From NCBI RefSeq assembly GCF_019645855.1, contig NZ_CP080999.1, forward strand, positions 4,154,001 through 4,218,000: a stretch of 64,000 bases of DNA, written 5' to 3'. Source of the DNA: Mycobacterium malmoense (GTDB lineage Bacteria > Actinomycetota > Actinomycetes > Mycobacteriales > Mycobacteriaceae). Below are positions 8,522 to 16,510 of this stretch, one piece after another; positions within the stretch are counted from its first letter, which is position 1; each line of letters begins with the position of its first letter. The notes below the pieces were generated by a model. The model was not told where the DNA came from. It did not search any database and worked only from the letters and a program-made list of their open reading frames with translations. The position numbers and the translations under genes were made by a program.

Positions 8522-10064
8522 CCGAGCCCGCCGGCGCCGAGACGTGGGTGGCTTCGGAGCGCCCGCGCAGCACGGTGGAATAGCATTCGGCCCAGTGCGC
8601 CCGCTCGGCCTCATCGGCCCGGTCGACGGCCGTCGCCGAACACAGGATCCGCCGGTCGGCGGTCTTGGCAAGGTCGGCCAGGCGCGCGGCCTCGTTGACC
8701 GCGTCACCGATTACCGTGTATTCGTAGCGGTTTTCGGCACCGATGTTGCCGGCAAAGACCCGGCCCGCCGAGACGCCGATGCCGAAATCGACCGGCAGCC
8801 GGCGCAATTGGGTTCTCAGGGCGCGTGCCGTCGCCAGCGCCGCCGACGCCGGTTCGCTCGTCGGCAACGGCGCCCCGAACACGGCCAGCGCGGCGTCGCC
8901 GGCGAATTTGTTGATCAGCCCGTGGTGTTCGTCGACAGCATCGACGACGATCCGGAAAAAATCATTGAGCACCTCGGCAACCTCTTGCGGCGGGCGGCTT
9001 TCCGTGAGCTGCGTGGAACCCACCAGGTCGATGAAGAGAACCGCCGCGTCGACGACGTCCCCGGACAGCGATGCGCCGTGCTGAATGGCGCGCTGCGCGA
9101 CGTCGGCCCCGACGTGGCGCCCGAACAGGTCCCGCAACCGATCCCGCTCGGCGAGCCCGCCGACCATCCGGTTGAAACCCGTTTGCAGGCGCCCGATTTG
9201 GGAACGCTCGTACACGCCAACGTAGGTTCCGATGCGGCCGTGCTCGACCTCGGCCATCGCGTCGACGACCTCGCGGATCGGATCCGAAATGGATCGTGAC
9301 GTCAGGATCATCGTCGGCAGGCCGAGGAGCAGCGCGGCCAGCGACACCACCAAGATCGGCACGTCCAGCGATGCGGACTTCGCGATCAGCCACCCGTACG
9401 AGCGAAGGACGACGAGGGCCGCGATCACCCCGATGGGAAGCGCGCTGCACAAAAACCACAGCAGGACCAGCCGGGCTAACACACCCGGCACCGCCAGCCG
9501 TGGCTCGCGCCCCAGCGTGGCGGCGCCCATGATGGGGCGCAGGGTGCGTTGCGCGAGCAGCATCCCCGTGCCGGCCGCGGCCGGGCCGCCCAGCAGCACG
9601 CCGAGCAGGATGGGCAGCAGAAGCTGGGCCCCGCCACCGAGATTCAGCAGCGCGAAGATCGCCCCGGCCACGCCCCAGGCCAGCAACAGTATCGCCGACT
9701 GGCGGCCGGGGATCTTCATCGCCGCTGCCCGTTGTTCATCGGTCGGTTCGTCCCCCGCGACATACCAACTCAGCGTGGGAGCCAGGTTCAGGGCACCGGC
9801 CACCGCGACGCCGACGATGCCCAGCGCAACGAGCAACACCACCGCCGCCGTGTTCTTCTCCGCGAAGTCGGCGTTGGCCGCGATGGACGTGTGGCCGCTC
9901 AGCGGGATCAAGATCGCGGCCGCGTCGACGACGGCCAGAACGTAGGCGAGGGCGAGGGCGAACGCATATTCAATCGACAGCCTCCGGGCGGACTTTCGTT
10001 GCCCCGCCGCTCGACCACCCGATCGCGGCGGGGCCCAAGCCCGAAACCAGCCCGCCTTGATCAC
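8511..10064 (-). CDS. Membrane class III adenylate/guanylate cyclase with HAMP domain
   Basis: A 517-residue cyclase. Six hydrophobic helices occupy about residues 32-255, a HAMP linker spans about 255-308 (SRSISDPIREVVDAMAEVE), and the catalytic domain runs from about 338 to 505. The metal aspartates are D346 (FIDLVGST) and D390 (FAGDAALAVFG). K386 is the adenine-selecting lysine, and N457 and R461 (VIGDAVNEAAR) are the transition-state residues, so adenylate cyclase activity is likely. The architecture matches the M. tuberculosis Rv1318c-Rv1320c group, not a gene at this locus in M. tuberculosis. It starts at GTG. The 3' end overlaps the convergent Gly/Pro-rich gene by 11 bp. Confidence 0.9.
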   Translation of the reverse strand: MIKAGWFRAWAPPRSGGRAAGQRKSARRLSIEYAFALALAYVLAVVDAAAILIPLSGHTSIAANADFAEKNTAAVVLLVALGIVGVAVAGALNLAPTLSWYVAGDEPTDEQRAAAMKIPGRQSAILLLAWGVAGAIFALLNLGGGAQLLLPILLGVLLGGPAAAGTGMLLAQRTLRPIMGAATLGREPRLAVPGVLARLVLLWFLCSALPIGVIAALVVLRSYGWLIAKSASLDVPILVVSLAALLLGLPTMILTSRSISDPIREVVDAMAEVEHGRIGTYVGVYERSQIGRLQTGFNRMVGGLAERDRLRDLFGRHVGADVAQRAIQHGASLSGDVVDAAVLFIDLVGSTQLTESRPPQEVAEVLNDFFRIVVDAVDEHHGLINKFAGDAALAVFGAPLPTSEPASAALATARALRTQLRRLPVDFGIGVSAGRVFAGNIGAENRYEYTVIGDAVNEAARLADLAKTADRRILCSATAVDRADEAERAHWAECYSTVLRGRSEATHVSAPAGSATS

Positions 10065-10088
10065 CCCATAAAGGTAGCCGCGGGTCTT

Positions 10089-10964
10089 CTAGGCCCCGTT
10101 ATTTGGCCCACCCGAGTTCTGGCCCGGGATGTCGGTGATCGGGAAGTTGGGCATCGGCTTCGGCGACGGGGTGTTCGGCAGCGTCGGGATCTTGCCGGCC
10201 GGGATGTCGCGCAGTTCGTTGGCGGGTGGCCCGTTCTCCCGGCTGCCGTAGCTGCTGCCGGGCGCGCGCGGCCCCAGCAGCTCGGTGATGGTGACCATGC
10301 GGTAGCCGTTGGCCTTGAGCACCGGGATGAACTGGTAGACCAGGTCGACGGTGCTCGAGTAGGTGTCGTGGAACAACACCACCGAGCCGGGCTTGATGTA
10401 GGTCATCAGCATGTAGCGCGTGGCCGCCGTGTTGGAGTCGTTGGCCCAGTCGAAAGGGATGACATCCCAAAGGATTTCGGCCAGGCCAAGCCGGCCCGCG
10501 GTCTGGCGGACGGCCGCGCTGGACAGTCCGCCGGCGGGACGATACAGGGTCGGTGTCCGGCCGGTTGCCGCGGTGATCGCGTCGTTGGCTTTGGAGAACT
10601 GGCCGGCGATGTCCTCTGGGGGAATCGTCGCCATGTTGGGGTGTTCCCAGGTGTGGCTGCCGATCTCCATGCCGGCGTCGGCGATGCGCTTGGCTCCGGC
10701 CGGGTTGGCGGCGACCTTGTTGCCGATCAGGAAGAAGGTGGCCTTGGCGTCGTTGTCCTTCAGGATCTGCAGCAGCCGCTCGTCGAACGGACCCGGCCCG
10801 TCGTCGAACGTCAGCGCGACGCACTTGACCACCGCGCAGCTGAGGTTGTCGGCGCGCGTCACGTGACCGGTCAGGCCGCCGATCACCAGCACCGCGGCGG
10901 CCGCCACGACACCGAGAACCGTCCGCCAATAGCGCCAGGCCTGGCTGTCGGGTCGTTTCGGCAT
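10089..10964 (-). CDS. NodB-type polysaccharide deacetylase (Rv1096-like)
   Basis: A 291-residue carbohydrate esterase family 4 enzyme. An N-terminal signal anchor (about residues 15-38) places it in the cell wall. The NodB motifs are in order: LTFDDGPGPF (catalytic base and metal aspartates), GSHTWEHPNM (the metal histidines), LYRPAGG, FDWANDS and VVLFHDTY. The M. tuberculosis orthologue is reported to deacetylate peptidoglycan. The C-terminal 40 residues form a Pro/Asn-rich tail with no motif. It lies 24 bp upstream of the cyclase gene on the same strand, so co-transcription is possible. Confidence 0.9.
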   Translation of the reverse strand: MPKRPDSQAWRYWRTVLGVVAAAAVLVIGGLTGHVTRADNLSCAVVKCVALTFDDGPGPFDERLLQILKDNDAKATFFLIGNKVAANPAGAKRIADAGMEIGSHTWEHPNMATIPPEDIAGQFSKANDAITAATGRTPTLYRPAGGLSSAAVRQTAGRLGLAEILWDVIPFDWANDSNTAATRYMLMTYIKPGSVVLFHDTYSSTVDLVYQFIPVLKANGYRMVTITELLGPRAPGSSYGSRENGPPANELRDIPAGKIPTLPNTPSPKPMPNFPITDIPGQNSGGPNNGA

Positions 10965-10980
10965 CTTGGCAGCCTACCGG

Positions 10981-11043
10981 CCGCGAGACTGCAACTGGCG
11001 ACGCGTTTCGCGAGTGGAACTGTCCCGGAATGCAGTTTCGCGG
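10981..11043. repeat. 63-bp imperfect hairpin repeat, copy 1
   Basis: Arms CCGCGAGACTGCA (10981-10993) and TGCAGTTTCGCGG (11031-11043) pair at 12 of 13 positions around a 37-nt loop. The same element, with identical arm spacing, recurs at 19624-19686. It lies downstream of phoH2 on the minus strand and upstream of the deacetylase gene, so it may terminate phoH2 transcripts. Confidence 0.6.
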
Positions 11044-11052
11044 CGGAAGGCG

Positions 11053-12354
11053 TCAGCGCGGTCCGGCGATTTCCTCGAGCATCTCGGTGACCAGCGCGGC
11101 GATCGGCGAGCGCTCGCTGCGCAGCAGGGTGATGTGGGCGAACAGCGGATGGCCCTTGAGCTTCTCGATCACCGCCGCGACGCCGTCGTGGCGGCCGACG
11201 CGCAGGTTGTCGCGCTGGGCGATGTCGTGGGTCAGCACCACCCGCGATCCGGTGCCCAGCCTGGACAGCACCGTCAGCAGCACGTTGCGCTCCAGCGACT
11301 GCGCCTCGTCGACGATGACGAACGAGTCGTGCAGCGAGCGGCCCCGGATGTGGGTCAGCGGCAACACTTCGAGCATGCCCCGGGACAGGACTTCCTCCAG
11401 CACCGCGGGGCTGGCCAGGCCCTCGAGCGTGTCGAAGACGGCCTGCGCCCACGGGCCCATCTTGTCGCTCTCGCTGCCGGGCAGGTAGCCCAGCTCCTGG
11501 CCGCCGACGGCGTACAGCGGCCGGAAGACCACCACCTTGCGGTGGGTCCGCCGTTCCAGCACCGCCTCGAGGCCGGCGCACAGCGCCAGCGCCGACTTGC
11601 CGGTGCCCGCCTTGCCGCCCAGCGACACGATGCCCACCGACTCGTCGAGCAGCAGATCCAGCGCGACCCGCTGCTCGGCGGAACGGCCGCGCAGCCCGAA
11701 CACCTCGCGGTCACCGCGGACCAGTTGAACGCGTTTGGTTGCGTTGACCCGGCCCAGCGCGTGGGAGTTGCCGCCCAGCAGCCGAACGCCGGTGTGGCAC
11801 GGCAGGTCCCGGGCCTCGGCCAGGTCGACCTCGCCGTCGGCGAACAGCGCGTCGATGTCCTCGGCCGCCGTCTCGATCTCGTGCATCCCCGACCAGCCGG
11901 AGGCCACGACGTCCTGCGCGTGGTACTCGTCGGCGGCCAGGCCCACCGCGGCGGCCTTGACCCGGAGCGGAATGTCCTTGCTGACCAAGGTGACTCGCTT
12001 ACCCTCGGCGGCGAGGTTGGCGGCGCAGCTCAGGATCCGGGAGTCGTTGCTGTCGGTGCGAAAGCCCGCGGGCAGCACCGCCGGGTCGGTGTGGTTGAGT
12101 TCGACGTGCAGCGTGCCGCCTTGCGTCCCAACGGGAATGGGCTGATCTAGCCGTCCGTGCTCGAGCCGGAGGTCATCGAACAGGCGCAGCGCCTGACGGG
12201 CGAACCACCCCAGCTCGTGGTGGTGGCGTTTGGCCTCCAGCTCGCTGATCACCACCAGCGGGACCACCACCTCGTGTTCGGCGAACCGGCTGCACGCCCA
12301 CGGGTCGGACAGCAGCACGGAGGTGTCGAGCACATAGGTCCGGATATCGGTCAC
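11053..12354 (-). CDS. phoH2: PhoH2, PIN domain-PhoH ATPase fusion
   Basis: A 433-residue protein joining an N-terminal PIN ribonuclease domain (about 1-150; acidic residues in TYVLDTSVLLSD) to a C-terminal PhoH RNA helicase/ATPase domain (about 215-433; Walker A LGGKAGTGKSAL near 245-257, Walker B FVIVDEAQSL near 335). Mycobacterial PhoH2 unwinds and cleaves RNA. The GTG at 12354 was chosen because GAGGAG precedes it and the length equals M. tuberculosis Rv1095. The frame stays open upstream, but that part lacks PIN homology. Its leader holds a tight inverted repeat (12421-12440). Confidence 0.93.
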   Translation of the reverse strand: MTDIRTYVLDTSVLLSDPWACSRFAEHEVVVPLVVISELEAKRHHHELGWFARQALRLFDDLRLEHGRLDQPIPVGTQGGTLHVELNHTDPAVLPAGFRTDSNDSRILSCAANLAAEGKRVTLVSKDIPLRVKAAAVGLAADEYHAQDVVASGWSGMHEIETAAEDIDALFADGEVDLAEARDLPCHTGVRLLGGNSHALGRVNATKRVQLVRGDREVFGLRGRSAEQRVALDLLLDESVGIVSLGGKAGTGKSALALCAGLEAVLERRTHRKVVVFRPLYAVGGQELGYLPGSESDKMGPWAQAVFDTLEGLASPAVLEEVLSRGMLEVLPLTHIRGRSLHDSFVIVDEAQSLERNVLLTVLSRLGTGSRVVLTHDIAQRDNLRVGRHDGVAAVIEKLKGHPLFAHITLLRSERSPIAALVTEMLEEIAGPR

Positions 12355-12420
12355 GAAGCGCTCCTCGAGCGGGAAAGCCCGCGCGGACCCGCACGGGCAT
12401 GTCGGCGGGAGCCGCGGCAC

Positions 12421-12440
12421 CAGGACCGGGGCCGGTCCTG
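12421..12440. promoter_or_regulatory. Inverted repeat in phoH2 leader
   Basis: CAGGACCGG and CCGGTCCTG are perfect 9-bp arms separated by GG. The dyad sits 66-86 nt upstream of the phoH2 GTG within the 209-bp gap to desA2. It could be an RNA stem in the phoH2 leader or a repressor operator; the sequence cannot decide. Confidence 0.4.
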
Positions 12441-12563
12441 CCGTTGTCGTCACGAAATATGCCGCCCTGGCAGCAGAGCATCTCGCTGGCCATCGAGAAC
12501 GACGCTACTCTCGTGGCCGCTCGGCCGCCGCGCAGGCGCGCCGAATATGGGCAGCCAGCTGGC

Positions 12564-13388
12564 TCAGCCGACGAACTGCCTCAGCGCCGGCTCGTCGGCC
12601 ACTCCCCATTCGGTGATGCGGTCGGAGATCGCCTGCCGCAGCTCCGCGGGGCCGAAAATGTCCGCGTCGGCGACGCTTCGCACCTTGTCCTGGTAGGCGT
12701 CGATGTCGGCGCCGACGACCTGGAGGTCCGCCGCGCGGGCGGCGATCGCCGCGATCGTCTCGTCGCGGGTGTACTCGAGGCAGTGCGCGACGAGGTTGGC
12801 GAACAACTGCTCGTGGCGCTTTTCGTCCCTGGCGATGCGGTCGACGAGCCCGGCCAGGATGGGCTCCTCGATCTGGGCGGCCAGATTGCGGCAGAACACG
12901 GCATGGGTGCGTTCGGTGAACGCCATATACACCAGGGTCTCGACCTGCGTGTACGTGTCGGCGCGGTAGCCCTTCATCACGTGCTGGACCCGCGCCTCCT
13001 CGTTGGCGGTCGGGTCGACCTCCCGGGTCACCACCAGGTATTCCCGCAGCGCGATGGCGTGCAGGTGCTCCTCGGCGGTCCACCGGCCCAGCCAGCGGCC
13101 CCACCATTCCTCGAGAATGAAGTGCTCGACGAGCTCGCGGTGATGGCCGGCGAGGTTGTCCTTAAGCAGCAGCAGGATTTCGCAGGCGTCGGTGATGATT
13201 TTGGGCAGCGTCACCTGGGACGGGTCCCAGTCGCGTCCACCGAGGAAGGCGAAGTTCTCACCCTGGTCGAACGGGACGTAGTCGTGGGCGAACCAGAGTT
13301 CCTCGGTGTCGAGATGGCGTTTCACGTTCGCTTCGACGACCGGCTCGAGTTCCAGGGTCAGCGCGTTAGGAACAGGTTTCTGTGCCAT
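12564..13388 (-). CDS. desA2: Acyl-ACP desaturase DesA2
   Basis: A 274-residue member of the ferritin-like acyl-[ACP] desaturase family. The diiron-type motifs EEHLHAIALREYL and ARDEKRHEQLFANLV are visible, with GHHRELVEHFI preceding them. DesA1 and DesA2 act in mycolic acid precursor desaturation in mycobacteria. The ATG at 13388 (MAQKPV) was chosen over one eight codons earlier because it gives the mycobacterial N-terminus and because a promoter-like element ends six bases before it. Both flanking genes, phoH2 and glyA1, lie on the same strand. Confidence 0.93.
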   Translation of the reverse strand: MAQKPVPNALTLELEPVVEANVKRHLDTEELWFAHDYVPFDQGENFAFLGGRDWDPSQVTLPKIITDACEILLLLKDNLAGHHRELVEHFILEEWWGRWLGRWTAEEHLHAIALREYLVVTREVDPTANEEARVQHVMKGYRADTYTQVETLVYMAFTERTHAVFCRNLAAQIEEPILAGLVDRIARDEKRHEQLFANLVAHCLEYTRDETIAAIAARAADLQVVGADIDAYQDKVRSVADADIFGPAELRQAISDRITEWGVADEPALRQFVG

Positions 13389-13394
13389 GCAGTT

Positions 13395-13424
13395 ACTGTA
13401 ACCCGCAGACACAGGTTCTGTGAA
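13395..13424 (-). promoter_or_regulatory. Putative leaderless promoter and dyad at desA2
   Basis: Read on the minus strand, TTCACA (13424-13419), an 18-nt spacer and TACAGT (13400-13395) resemble -35 and -10 boxes. Six bases separate the -10 box from the desA2 ATG, which would put transcription start on the A of the ATG. An odd-centred dyad with 5-bp arms (GTTAC/GTAAC, 13392-13402) overlaps the -10 box and could be an operator. Confidence 0.45.
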
Positions 13425-13458
13425 ATTGCGCGGCGCGTGGCGCGGCCGGATTGCCCGG

Positions 13459-14739
13459 TCAGCGGTCGACCAGCGTCCACTCCTCGAGCCCCTCGTAGAG
13501 GGGGAAGTCCCTGGCCAGCCGCGTCACCCGTTGCCGCAGCCCCGAGACGTCGGCCGCGCCTCCCGCCGCCAGCGCGGTGGCGATGATGTCGGCGACCTCG
13601 GCGAATTCGGCGTCCCCGAAACCGCGGGTCGCCAGCGCCGGTGTGCCCACCCGCAAGCCCGACGTCACCATCGGCGGCCGGGGATCGTTGGGGACGGCGT
13701 TGCGGTTGACGGTGATGCCGACCTCGTGCAGCAGGTCCTCGGCGGCCTTGCCGTCCAACGGCGAGTCGCGCAGGTCGACCAGCACCAGGTGCACGTCGGT
13801 GCCGCCGCTGACCACCGAGACGCCGGCCTCGGCAACGTCGGGCGCCAGCAGCCGGTCGGCGAGGATCCGGGCGCCGGACAGCGTGCGCCGCTGGCGGTCG
13901 GCGAATTCGGGGGTGGCGGCGATCTTGAGCGCGACGGCCTTGCCGGCGATGGCGTGCATGAGCGGTCCGCCCTGTTGGCCGGGGAACACCGCGGAGTTGA
14001 TGGCCTTGGCGTACTCCTGCTTGCCCAGGATCATCCCGGAACGGGGTCCGCCGAGCGTCTTGTGCACGGTGGTGGAGACCACGTCGGCGTGCGGCACCGG
14101 CGACGGGTGCAGGCCCACGGCAACCAGCCCCGCGAAGTGCGCCATGTCGACCCAGAGCTTGGCGTCGACCTCGTCGGCGACGGACCGGAACGCCGCGAAG
14201 TCGAGGATCCGCGGGTAGGCCGACCAGCCGGCGATGATCACCTTGGGCCGGAACTCGAGCGCCTTGGCCCGCACCGCGTCCATGTCGACCAGGTGCGTCT
14301 TCGGGTCGACGCCGTAAAAGCCGGCGTGGTAGAGCTTGCCGGAGAAGTTGAGCTTCATGCCGTGGGTGAGGTGGCCGCCGTTGGCCAGGTCCAGGCCGAG
14401 CAGGTGCTCCCCCGGCGACATCAGTGCGTGCAGCACCGCGGCGTTGGCCTGGGCGCCCGAATGCGGCTGCACGTTGGCGAACTCGGCGCCGAACAGCGCC
14501 TTGGCCCGGTCGCGGGCGATGTTCTCCACGACGTCGACGTACTCGCAGCCGCCGTAGTAGCGCCGACCGGGCAAACCCTCGGCGTACTTGTTGGTCAGGA
14601 CGCTGCCCTGGGCCTGTAGCACCGAGCGCGGCACGAAGTTTTCCGACGCGATCATCTCCAGGGTGTCGCGTTGCCGGCCGAGCTCCTTGTCCAGCAGCTC
14701 GGCGATGTCGGGGTCGACCTCGGCGAGCGGCGCGGACAT
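13459..14739 (-). CDS. glyA: Serine hydroxymethyltransferase GlyA1
   Basis: A 426-residue PLP enzyme that converts serine and tetrahydrofolate to glycine and methylenetetrahydrofolate, supplying one-carbon units. Diagnostic blocks are MIASENFVP, TNKYAEGLPGRRYYGG, NVQPHSGAQAN and VVSTTVHKTLGG, the last holding the Schiff-base lysine. The ATG at 14739 gives the same length as M. tuberculosis Rv1093. A GTG at 14790 would add 17 residues and cannot be excluded, since no clear ribosome site precedes either. It is divergent from coaA with 127 bp between starts. Confidence 0.95.
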   Translation of the reverse strand: MSAPLAEVDPDIAELLDKELGRQRDTLEMIASENFVPRSVLQAQGSVLTNKYAEGLPGRRYYGGCEYVDVVENIARDRAKALFGAEFANVQPHSGAQANAAVLHALMSPGEHLLGLDLANGGHLTHGMKLNFSGKLYHAGFYGVDPKTHLVDMDAVRAKALEFRPKVIIAGWSAYPRILDFAAFRSVADEVDAKLWVDMAHFAGLVAVGLHPSPVPHADVVSTTVHKTLGGPRSGMILGKQEYAKAINSAVFPGQQGGPLMHAIAGKAVALKIAATPEFADRQRRTLSGARILADRLLAPDVAEAGVSVVSGGTDVHLVLVDLRDSPLDGKAAEDLLHEVGITVNRNAVPNDPRPPMVTSGLRVGTPALATRGFGDAEFAEVADIIATALAAGGAADVSGLRQRVTRLARDFPLYEGLEEWTLVDR

Positions 14740-14866
14740 GAAGGAGGCCGTGTCGGGGGTGGTAGCGCGGGCGTCGGGTGCGGCAGTCACGGGCGCCAGT
14801 CTATCCAGCGGCGCCTGGGGCGAGCCCAGCCGTCGGGCGCGCGCCAGTTCCTGCAACACTGGCACT

Positions 14867-15805
14867 ATGCCGCGGCTTAGCGAGCCGAGCCCGTATGTGG
14901 AGTTCGACCGAAAGCAATGGCGTGCGCTTCGCATGTCGACGCCGCTGGCCCTCACCGAAGAGGAACTGGTCGGCCTGCGTGGCCTCGGTGAACAGATCGA
15001 CCTGCTCGAAGTGGAAGAGGTGTACCTGCCGCTGGCCCGGCTGATCCACCTTCAGGTCGCCGCTCGCCAGCGGCTGTTTGCCGCCACCGCGGAATTCCTC
15101 GGCGAACCCCAACAAAACCCGGACCGTCCGGTGCCGTTCATCATCGGCGTGGCCGGCAGCGTGGCGGTCGGCAAGTCGACGACCGCCCGCGTGCTGCAGG
15201 CGCTGCTGGCCCGTTGGGATCACCACCCCCGGGTGGACCTGGTGACCACCGATGGCTTTCTCTACCCGAATGCCGAGCTGGATCGGCGAAACCTGATGCA
15301 CCGCAAAGGTTTTCCGGAGAGCTATAACCGCCGGGCGCTGATGCGGTTCGTGACTTCGGTCAAATCCGGTTCCGACTACGCGTGCGCGCCGGTGTATTCG
15401 CATCTGAAATACGACGTCATCCCCGGGGCCAAGCACGTGGTCCGCCATCCCGACATCCTGATCCTGGAGGGCCTCAACGTCTTGCAGACGGGCCCGACGC
15501 TGATGGTGTCGGACCTGTTCGATTTCTCGCTGTATGTGGACGCGCGGATCGAAGACATCGAGCAGTGGTACATCTCGCGGTTCTTGTCCCTGCGCGGCAC
15601 GGCGTTCGCCGACCCGGAATCGCACTTCCACCATTATTCGGCCCTCAACGACACGAAGGCCATCGCCGCCGCCCGCGAGATCTGGCGGTCGATCAACCGG
15701 CCGAATCTCGTCGAGAACATCCTGCCGACCCGTCCCCGCGCCACCCTGGTGTTGCGCAAGGACGCCGACCATTCCATCAACCGGCTCCGCCTGCGCAAGC
15801 TGTAG
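14867..15805 (+). CDS. coaA: Type I pantothenate kinase
   Basis: A 312-residue type I (CoA-feedback-regulated) pantothenate kinase catalysing the first step of coenzyme A synthesis. The P-loop GVAGSVAVGKST lies at 94-105, followed by VDLVTTDGFLYPN and the SLYVDARIEDIEQWYI block typical of the family. The ATG at 14867 gives the exact length of the M. tuberculosis enzyme Rv1092c. It is divergent from glyA1, and no partner gene follows it on this strand. Confidence 0.96.
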   Translation: MPRLSEPSPYVEFDRKQWRALRMSTPLALTEEELVGLRGLGEQIDLLEVEEVYLPLARLIHLQVAARQRLFAATAEFLGEPQQNPDRPVPFIIGVAGSVAVGKSTTARVLQALLARWDHHPRVDLVTTDGFLYPNAELDRRNLMHRKGFPESYNRRALMRFVTSVKSGSDYACAPVYSHLKYDVIPGAKHVVRHPDILILEGLNVLQTGPTLMVSDLFDFSLYVDARIEDIEQWYISRFLSLRGTAFADPESHFHHYSALNDTKAIAAAREIWRSINRPNLVENILPTRPRATLVLRKDADHSINRLRLRKL

Positions 15806-15831
15806 CGGGGCCCGGATCGCCAGGCCGGGAA

Positions 15832-16245
15832 CTACGTCGCCAGCCGGCGCACGCCGAGGTATTGCAGCCCAGCGAACGCCGCGGTGTACACGCCGCTGGC
15901 CAGCGTCGCGCCTATACCCAGTGTGGTCATCGGCACGGCTTCGGCGGCCACGATCGCGGCCAGCGTGTACACGACGTTGGCCGCGACGACGCCGATGCCG
16001 GCGCGGCGCAGGTTCGGCAACGCCGCGAGGCTGAACACCACGAGGCCATAGAGCACGAAGAAGGCGCCCATGGCGTATTCCTGGCCGGACGCCAGACCCG
16101 TCAGCGACGAAAGCGGGTCGGCAACGAAGGCGACGGCCAGGCCGCACAGTCCCGTCAACGTGGCATCGGCACGCATGGCGAAACGCAGCAGCGAGTCGGT
16201 CGAGTCGTACAGGGGTCGGGTTCGTAGACCAGATACAGCGGTCAT
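15832..16245 (-). CDS. Four-helix membrane protein of unknown function
   Basis: A 137-residue protein with four predicted transmembrane helices after a 28-residue N-terminus. The ATG at 16245 has a good GAGGAG site eight bases upstream; a longer open frame begins at 16332 but lacks one. I recognise no characterised family. It is convergent with coaA (26 bp apart, with a small CCCGG/CCGGG stem between). With the next membrane gene it occupies the interval that in M. tuberculosis holds PE/PE_PGRS genes, so it may be lineage-specific. Confidence 0.7.
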   Translation of the reverse strand: MTAVSGLRTRPLYDSTDSLLRFAMRADATLTGLCGLAVAFVADPLSSLTGLASGQEYAMGAFFVLYGLVVFSLAALPNLRRAGIGVVAANVVYTLAAIVAAEAVPMTTLGIGATLASGVYTAAFAGLQYLGVRRLAT

Positions 16246-16372
16246 GTGATTACTCCTCGCGGTGGCGGATTGGGTCGAACAGGTTTGAGCGTGCCGATCA
16301 CGCACTGCCATATCGACTCGTGGCACTGCCAACTACTGCCATGGACAGTTAGACCAGGGACGTCTACGGCGT

Positions 16373-16399
16373 ATTCCCGGCATTCCCGGCATTCCCGCG
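16373..16399. repeat. Three tandem 9-bp repeats
   Basis: ATTCCCGGC occurs at 16373-16381 and 16382-16390, with a third, degenerate copy following. It lies in the 265-bp gap between two minus-strand membrane genes. A 17-bp near-palindrome, ACTTTCGC-T-GCGAAAGT (16455-16471), lies further along the same gap and may be a terminator stem or operator for the downstream gene. Confidence 0.5.
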
Positions 16400-16510
16400 C
16401 CGAACGTTTCGCGCGCTTGGCGCCGAGCCTGTAATTTTGCAGGCCGCTACTCGCACTTTCGCTGCGAAAGTACAGTTTCGGTGAATCGCGGATCGGCCTG
16501 CGAGCCTGGG

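Noticed and set aside
12173..12493. Possible phoAT antitoxin ORF upstream of phoH2
   Set aside because: PhoAT-PhoH2 pairing is reported in mycobacteria, but here the two open frames run through into phoH2 without a stop and the third closes early at a TGA; no compact upstream ORF can be supported.
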